A stretch of 6,268 bases of DNA from positions 1 to 6,268 of the forward strand of contig DATBWU010000403.1 of NCBI GenBank assembly GCA_036514635.1, in the 5' to 3' direction. The notes beneath the pieces were generated by a model, which was given only the letters and a program-made list of their open reading frames with translations, did no database searches and was not told where the DNA came from. The first letter of the stretch is position 1; each line of letters opens with the position of its first letter. Of the stretch, positions 1 to 6,268 are shown in pieces. The DNA comes from DASSFZ01 sp036514635. Lineage in GTDB: Bacteria > Chloroflexota > Anaerolineae > Fen-1058. A program made the position numbers and the translations under genes.

Positions 1-133
1 GCGTCTTAAAACTCTCTGGTGATGTCATTCTGAGCGAGCGCAGCGAGCGAAGAATCTCGTTTTTCGGCGCAAACATGGAGATTCTTCGGCGCTTCGCGCC
101 TCAGAATGACGGCGAAATGGACTTTTAAGACGC
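1..133. repeat. Nested inverted repeat, foldback or MITE-like
   Basis: Two perfect inverted repeats are nested here. The outer pair is gcgtcttaaaa (1-11) against ttttaagacgc (123-133). The inner pair is gtcattctgag (24-34) against ctcagaatgac (100-110). A further 10-bp pair, gaagaatctc (49-58) with gagattcttc (78-87), closes on a loop of about 19 nt; the middle of the inner stem is imperfect. About 12 nt separate the outer and inner arms on each side. The inner part resembles the widespread intergenic repeat whose translation reads like HSE-RSEES, known to me from several bacterial phyla. No transposase is nearby, so mobility would have to be supplied in trans. The left edge coincides with the window start, so the element may extend further. 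Confidence 0.75.
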
Positions 134-145
134 TCTCTTAGGAAT

Positions 146-173
146 CTTGGCGTCCTTTGCGTTCTTTGCGGTT
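146..173 (-). repeat. Short intergenic repeat with 9-bp period
   Basis: Three consecutive 9-mers follow one another: cttggcgtc (146-154), ctttgcgtt (155-163) and ctttgcggt (164-172). Read on the minus strand the unit starts with aaccgcaaagaacgc. It belongs to the same family as the two arms of the inverted repeat at 5080-5148, which begin caccgc and share the roughly 9-nt spacing of GC and AGA/AAG blocks. No coding potential is seen. Just downstream, ccggg-aga-cccgg (189-201) forms a short GC hairpin without a T-run. Confidence 0.55.
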
Positions 174-211
174 CAGTTCCCGTCAGAGCCGGGAGACCCG
201 GAATAACGCAA

Positions 212-246
212 ATGACTTCTGTCCTGCAAAACTGGACAGGTGTCAT
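212..246. promoter_or_regulatory. 35-bp dyad upstream of nifJ, candidate operator or hairpin
   Basis: The dyad reads atgac (212-216), two bases, ctgtcc (219-224), a 9-nt centre, ggacag (234-239), two bases, gtcat (242-246). Eleven of 13 positions per arm pair in exact register, one more could be a wobble, and one is mismatched. It sits about 115 bp before the nifJ start, a plausible place for a regulator site or a leader hairpin. No T-run follows, so it does not look like a terminator. I cannot assign it to a known regulator, and I found no convincing -35/-10 pair between it and nifJ. A second, smaller palindrome, tcactgagtga, lies at 265-275. Confidence 0.35.
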
Positions 247-347
247 CCAAAACAGTGGCTTATGTCACTGAGTGATTGCATTGGAAGGGTGTAATTTGTT
301 TCGGAACCAATCCGAGAAGGCTCAGGTTCAATTTGATCGTATTTCGC

Positions 348-353
348 AGGAGG
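348..353 (+). promoter_or_regulatory. Shine-Dalgarno of nifJ
   Basis: A full AGGAGG lies 7 nt before the ATG at 361. It fixes the start of nifJ, and the family's N-terminal residues begin right after that ATG. Confidence 0.85.
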
Positions 354-360
354 CACATCG

Positions 361-3939
<3,579 letters not shown>

Positions 3940-4009
3940 GGAGTAAAACGTAACGAGTAAAACGTAATTACGTTTCACGTTTTACGCTTTACGTTTCCCG
4001 TTTTACCTC
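3940..4009. repeat. ACGTTTTAC-type palindromic repeat between nifJ and the DHOD-like gene
   Basis: A perfect 16-bp palindrome, aaacgtaattacgttt, is centred at 3967/3968 (3960-3975). The left arm has a 13-bp direct repeat, gagtaaaacgtaa, at 3941-3953 and 3955-3967. The right arm has two complementary cgttttac copies (3978-3985 and 3999-4006). The array begins immediately after the nifJ stop and ends just before the next RBS, filling most of the 85-bp spacer. It could fold as a long AT-rich hairpin in mRNA. There is no GC stem followed by a T-run, so a classical intrinsic terminator is not supported. Similar ACGTTT/ACGTAAA strings are, from memory, common intergenic repeats in some bacterial genomes. 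Confidence 0.75.
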
Positions 4010-4012
4010 GAT

Positions 4013-4018
4013 GGAGGG
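4013..4018 (+). promoter_or_regulatory. Shine-Dalgarno of the DHOD-like gene
   Basis: GGAGGG lies 6 nt before the ATG at 4025, outside the preceding palindromic repeat. It supports that ATG as the start. Confidence 0.8.
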
Positions 4019-4024
4019 CGACCC

Positions 4025-5029
4025 ATGATCGATTTGTCTACGACCTACCTGGGTTTGACGCTCAAGAATCCCCTCGTGCCGTCGGCGTCGCCGTTATCCC
4101 GATCGCTCGACAACCTGCGCCGCATGGAAGACCACGGAGCATCGGCGGTGGTGTTGTATTCGCTGTTCGAGGAGCAGATTACGCACGAGAGCCTCGAGCT
4201 CGATCATTATCTTTCGTACGGTACGGAAAGTTTCGTCGAGGCGCTGAGTTACTTCCCCGATCTGGCGCACTACAACATCGGCCCCGAACAATATCTGGAG
4301 CACATCCGCAAGGCTAAAGCCGCGTTGGGCATTCCGGTGATCGGCAGCCTGAACGGTGCCTCGACCGGCGGCTGGACGCGCTACGCTAAACTGATCGAAC
4401 AGGCCGGCGCAGACGCGCTGGAGTTGAATGTCTATTACATTCCGACCGACCTCGACTTGAGCGGCGTGCAGGTCGAGCAGATGTACGTCGATCTGGCGCG
4501 CGACGTGAAGGCCAGCGTCCAGATTCCGGTCGCGATCAAGATGGGTCACTTTTTCAGCTCGATCCCGAACATCGCCGCGCAGCTCGATCAGGTCGGCGTC
4601 GGCGGGCTGGTGTTGTTCAACCGCTTCTACCAGCCCGACATCGATCTGGAGAACCTGGAGGTCGTGCCTAACCTGAACTTGAGCGGCTCTTACGAGCTGC
4701 GCCTGCGGCTGCGCTGGGTGGCGATCTTGTACGGGCGCATCCAGGCCGATATGGCACTGACCGGCGGCGTGCACACGGCACACGACGTGCTGAAGGCGAT
4801 GATGGTCGGCGCGAAGGTGGCGATGATGACCTCCATGTTGCTGGAACACGGCACTCGGCAGTTGAGCGAGGTGTTGCTCGACTTGCAGACGTGGATGGAG
4901 CAGCACGAGTATCAGTCGATTAAGCAAATGCAGGGCAGCATGAGCCAGCGCAGCGTCGCGAACCCGGCGGCTTTCGAGCGCGCCAATTACATGAAGGTGC
5001 TCCAGTCGTTCGAGATGCGAACGATTTAG
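4025..5029 (+). CDS. Dihydroorotate dehydrogenase-like FMN-barrel protein
   Basis: A 334-aa soluble protein with the fold signature of class 1 dihydroorotate dehydrogenases. It opens with a DLSTTYLGLTLKNPLVPSASP strand, has a PVAIKMG strand whose K172 matches the FMN-contacting lysine, and ends with LTGGVH (245-250) and a following helix matching the FMN-phosphate loop. The substrate region departs from true DHODs: the usual N-x-S-C-P-N is N135-V-Y-Y-I-P140 here, so an ungapped alignment puts Tyr138 at the catalytic cysteine and Pro140 at an orotate-binding asparagine. The later Asn is kept (N199 in LFNRFYQPD). I recall this subfamily, annotated as 'dihydroorotate dehydrogenase-like', being found beside nifJ in several phyla. 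The short gap after nifJ, the good RBS and a shared terminator suggest one operon. I infer a flavin redox role linked to PFOR rather than pyrimidine synthesis; the substrate is unknown, and calling it pyrD would be unsafe. Confidence 0.88.
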   Translation: MIDLSTTYLGLTLKNPLVPSASPLSRSLDNLRRMEDHGASAVVLYSLFEEQITHESLELDHYLSYGTESFVEALSYFPDLAHYNIGPEQYLEHIRKAKAALGIPVIGSLNGASTGGWTRYAKLIEQAGADALELNVYYIPTDLDLSGVQVEQMYVDLARDVKASVQIPVAIKMGHFFSSIPNIAAQLDQVGVGGLVLFNRFYQPDIDLENLEVVPNLNLSGSYELRLRLRWVAILYGRIQADMALTGGVHTAHDVLKAMMVGAKVAMMTSMLLEHGTRQLSEVLLDLQTWMEQHEYQSIKQMQGSMSQRSVANPAAFERANYMKVLQSFEMRTI

Positions 5030-5042
5030 AACCTCGCTGCTG

Positions 5043-5064
5043 CAAACTCTCAAGAGAGTGTTTG
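5043..5064 (+). other. Small hairpin just after the DHOD-like stop
   Basis: actctc (5046-5051) pairs with gagagt (5054-5059); the flanking aa and tt extend the stem across one bulged G. Only three Ts follow, so at most it is a weak terminator or a 3'-end stabilising hairpin. The stronger terminator is at 5182-5220. Confidence 0.3.
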
Positions 5065-5079
5065 AACAGAGTCGAAGTT

Positions 5080-5148
5080 CACCGCCGAGGCGCAGAGAAC
5101 GCTGAGATTTTCTAAAGGCTTCTCTGCGATCTCAGCGTCTCTGCGGTG
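5080..5148. repeat. Inverted pair of 9-bp-period intergenic repeats
   Basis: The left arm (5080-5108) begins caccgccgaggcgcagaga. The right arm read on the minus strand (5148-5120) begins caccgcagagacgctgagat. They pair through acgctgagat (5099-5108) with atctcagcgt (5129-5138), then imperfectly out to caccgc/gcggtg at the ends. The unit is related to the single copy at 146-173, which on the minus strand starts aaccgcaaagaacgc. The element lies in the 193-bp spacer between the DHOD-like stop and the CHAD promoter and carries no coding signal. A 9-bp direct repeat, tgcaaactc, occurs at 5041-5049 and 5147-5155, the second copy overlapping the right end. Confidence 0.65.
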
Positions 5149-5181
5149 CAAACTCGATTTTCCCAGAGTCTTCTAAGGAAG

Positions 5182-5220
5182 AAACCTCCCGTTGGCTATG
5201 GAGCCGGCGGGAAGTTTTTT
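5182..5220 (+). terminator. Intrinsic terminator of the nifJ / DHOD-like unit
   Basis: An 11-bp stem (5187-5197 with 5202-5212) closes on an ATGG tetraloop (5198-5201) and includes two G-T wobbles. One mismatch below it, CAAA (5185-5182) pairs with GTTT. Six Ts follow at 5215-5220, then GTTT. A GC-rich stem followed directly by a T-run is the standard rho-independent layout. It ends whatever is transcribed through the DHOD-like gene and separates it from the CHAD gene. Confidence 0.85.
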
Positions 5221-5225
5221 GTTTG

Positions 5226-5234
5226 TGCTACAAT
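5226..5234 (+). promoter_or_regulatory. Extended -10 promoter for the CHAD gene
   Basis: TG-C-TACAAT fits the extended -10 pattern TGnTATAAT, with 5 of 6 consensus bases in the hexamer. No good -35 lies 16-18 bp upstream; that stretch is part of the terminator stem, and extended -10 promoters can do without one. The predicted transcription start, about 7 nt downstream, falls near 5241, which is a GTG in the CHAD frame. This suggests a leaderless or near-leaderless mRNA. Confidence 0.55.
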
Positions 5235-5240
5235 CGACTC

Positions 5241-6227
5241 GTGCAACCAACCCGCCAACCCGCCAACCCGCCAACTGACCAACCTAAGAAACCTCGTCGT
5301 ATTAAGCGTCTCGGCCTGCACGGCCCCGCTCCAATGCCGGAAGCCGGCCGGCGCATCATGGCCTTTCATTTCGCGCGACTGCGGAAACTGGAAAGCAAAG
5401 TGGCGCGGGCTGACGAGGAGGCCATCCACGACATGCGCGTGGCGATCCGCCGCCTGCGCGCCGCGTTCCGCATCGCCGGGCCATACTTCAAGCGCAAGAC
5501 GATCCGATCGTTCCGGGCCGACCTGCGCCAACTGGCCGACGCGCTCGGCGCGGCCCGCGACCTCGACGTGATCATTGCGCATGGCTCAGCCTTCGCCCAG
5601 CGCCAGCCGCCCGCCGCGCCGAAACTCGACGTGTGGCTGGATCATCTCCGCGCGCGTCGCGCCGACGCGCAGCGCAACCTGCTGGATCATCTGGCGAGCA
5701 AGCAGTTTGCCAAATTCGCCGAAGCCTTCGAGGCGTTCGTCGCCGGGCCGGAGACTGCGCTCGAGCCGGGCGATCATCCAGCCGGGCCGTCCCGCGTGTG
5801 CGACGTGATCCCGGCGGCGATCTGGACGCAGTACAGCATCGTACGATCGTATGAAGCAGTCGCTAATCCACCGCTGGAGTCGCTGCACGCGCTGCGGATC
5901 GAGTTCAAGCGGCTGCGGTATCTGCTGGAGTTCTTTCGAGAGGTACTGGGCAGGGGTGCAGACCGGTTAATCGAGCTGACTGTCCGCGCGCAAGATCATC
6001 TCGGCCTGCTCAACGATGCCGTCGTGGCGTCCCGGTTGATCGGCGAGTTCCTCGCTCAGCACGCCACGTCCGGCATGTCGGCAGGCGACCTGGCGGCACT
6101 CGTCGCGTACCTGTCCGAGCTTCAGAGCGAAATCCAGGCTCGCCGCGATCAGTTCCCGGAGATGTGGCGTGAGATCACGGACAAATCGTTTAGAAGGCAA
6201 CTGGCGAGAGTGTTGAGCAACGTGTGA
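5241..6227 (+). CDS. CHAD domain-containing protein
   Basis: A soluble, Arg-rich, all-helical protein of 328 aa from GTG 5241. CHAD (conserved histidine alpha-helical domain) proteins bind polyphosphate through basic helical bundles. Both halves of the domain are visible: AGRRIMAFHF then IHDMRVAIRRLRAAFR (H63, numbered from the GTG) and LGAARDLDVIIAH; later LHALRIEFKRLRYLLEFF (H216) and a D-HLGLLNDAVVASRLI stretch. No CYTH/triphosphatase domain is fused and no signal peptide or membrane segment is seen. The start is uncertain. TTG 5223 overlaps the -10 element and is unlikely; GTG 5241 fits the predicted transcript start but has no Shine-Dalgarno; ATG 5334 would retain the whole recognisable domain and exclude the Pro/Asn/Arg-rich leader encoded by 8-bp repeats. 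The gene follows a terminator, so it is probably its own unit. The family assignment is firm; the cellular role is inferred from the family. Confidence 0.9.
   Translation: MQPTRQPANPPTDQPKKPRRIKRLGLHGPAPMPEAGRRIMAFHFARLRKLESKVARADEEAIHDMRVAIRRLRAAFRIAGPYFKRKTIRSFRADLRQLADALGAARDLDVIIAHGSAFAQRQPPAAPKLDVWLDHLRARRADAQRNLLDHLASKQFAKFAEAFEAFVAGPETALEPGDHPAGPSRVCDVIPAAIWTQYSIVRSYEAVANPPLESLHALRIEFKRLRYLLEFFREVLGRGADRLIELTVRAQDHLGLLNDAVVASRLIGEFLAQHATSGMSAGDLAALVAYLSELQSEIQARRDQFPEMWREITDKSFRRQLARVLSNV
5247..5286 (+). repeat. Tandem 8-bp repeat at the CHAD 5' end
   Basis: ccaacccg occurs three times exactly (5247-5254, 5255-5262, 5263-5270), followed by two degenerate units, ccaactga and ccaaccta. 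The array lies between the putative start GTG 5241 and the first ATG of the domain (5334). Because the unit is not a multiple of three, gain or loss of a copy would shift the frame relative to GTG 5241 but not affect a start at 5334. Confidence 0.8.
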
Positions 6228-6268
6228 TCGTGAAGTCAGGACTGAGGTCACGTTGACATGCGAACAGA
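6228..6268. other. Downstream spacer, cut by the window edge
   Basis: These 41 bases after the CHAD stop contain no gene start with an RBS and no terminator hairpin. A perfect TTGACA lies at 6253-6258 on the + strand and could be the -35 of the next promoter, but the expected -10 would lie beyond the window. Confidence 0.3.

Noticed and set aside
1..133. CRISPR array or tRNA-like structure in the upstream repeats
   Set aside because: There are no regularly spaced identical direct repeats with unique spacers, and no cloverleaf or anticodon arm; the structure is simple inverted repeats.
25..246. 73-codon minus-strand open frame over the upstream repeats
   Set aside because: Its translation is that of the nested inverted repeat (HSEARSAEES-like), a well-known false ORF made by this kind of intergenic repeat.
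276..297. TTGCAT (276-281) and TAATTT (292-297) as a nifJ promoter
   Set aside because: The 10-bp spacing is far too short for a -35/-10 pair and the -10 matches only half of the consensus.
4094..5053. 319-codon minus-strand open frame opposite the DHOD-like gene
   Set aside because: His/Leu/Gln/Val-rich shadow; the + strand frame has clear family motifs and an RBS.
5223..5225. TTG at 5223 as the CHAD start
   Set aside because: It lies just after the terminator T-run and upstream of the -10 hexamer, so transcripts from that promoter would not include it; it also has no Shine-Dalgarno.

Overview
The window holds three complete genes, all on the + strand: a full-length pyruvate:ferredoxin (flavodoxin) oxidoreductase (nifJ, 361-3939), a dihydroorotate-dehydrogenase-like flavoprotein (4025-5029), and a CHAD-domain protein (about 5241-6227). 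No RNA gene, transposase, CRISPR array or phage gene is visible. The DNA is GC-rich with strong G/C bias at third codon positions, which produces many long shadow ORFs, including a 706-codon one antisense to nifJ.

The likely source is an anaerobic or facultative bacterium. A single-chain PFOR, a GC-rich genome, and intergenic spacers packed with short palindromic repeats resemble what I recall of Chloroflexota (Anaerolineae-like) genomes. This is a recollection-based inference of low to moderate confidence; no taxonomic marker is present.

Layout. Positions 1-133 form a nested inverted repeat. Positions 146-173 carry a short repeat with a 9-bp period. Positions 212-246 hold a 35-bp dyad that could be an operator or hairpin, and a canonical AGGAGG ribosome binding site precedes nifJ. 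Between nifJ and the DHOD-like gene lies an 85-bp spacer almost filled by an ACGTTTTAC-type palindromic repeat, followed by a good RBS. After the DHOD-like gene come a small hairpin, a palindromic pair of the same 9-bp-period repeat family seen upstream of nifJ, and then a convincing intrinsic terminator (5182-5220). Five bases after its T-run is an extended -10 element (5226-5234). The CHAD reading frame opens over an array of 8-bp repeats just downstream.

How the genes fit together. nifJ and the DHOD-like gene look like one transcription unit ending at the terminator. PFOR interconverts pyruvate and acetyl-CoA + CO2 using ferredoxin or flavodoxin. The DHOD-like protein keeps the FMN-barrel landmarks but has lost the orotate-site signature, so it is more likely a redox accessory or an enzyme of unknown substrate than a pyrimidine enzyme. 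The CHAD gene appears to be a separate unit with its own promoter, and its family is linked to polyphosphate binding. I found no clear new multi-gene system. The points most worth a second look are the altered DHOD-like active site beside PFOR, the terminator/promoter/possibly leaderless-start junction, and the repeat families in every spacer.
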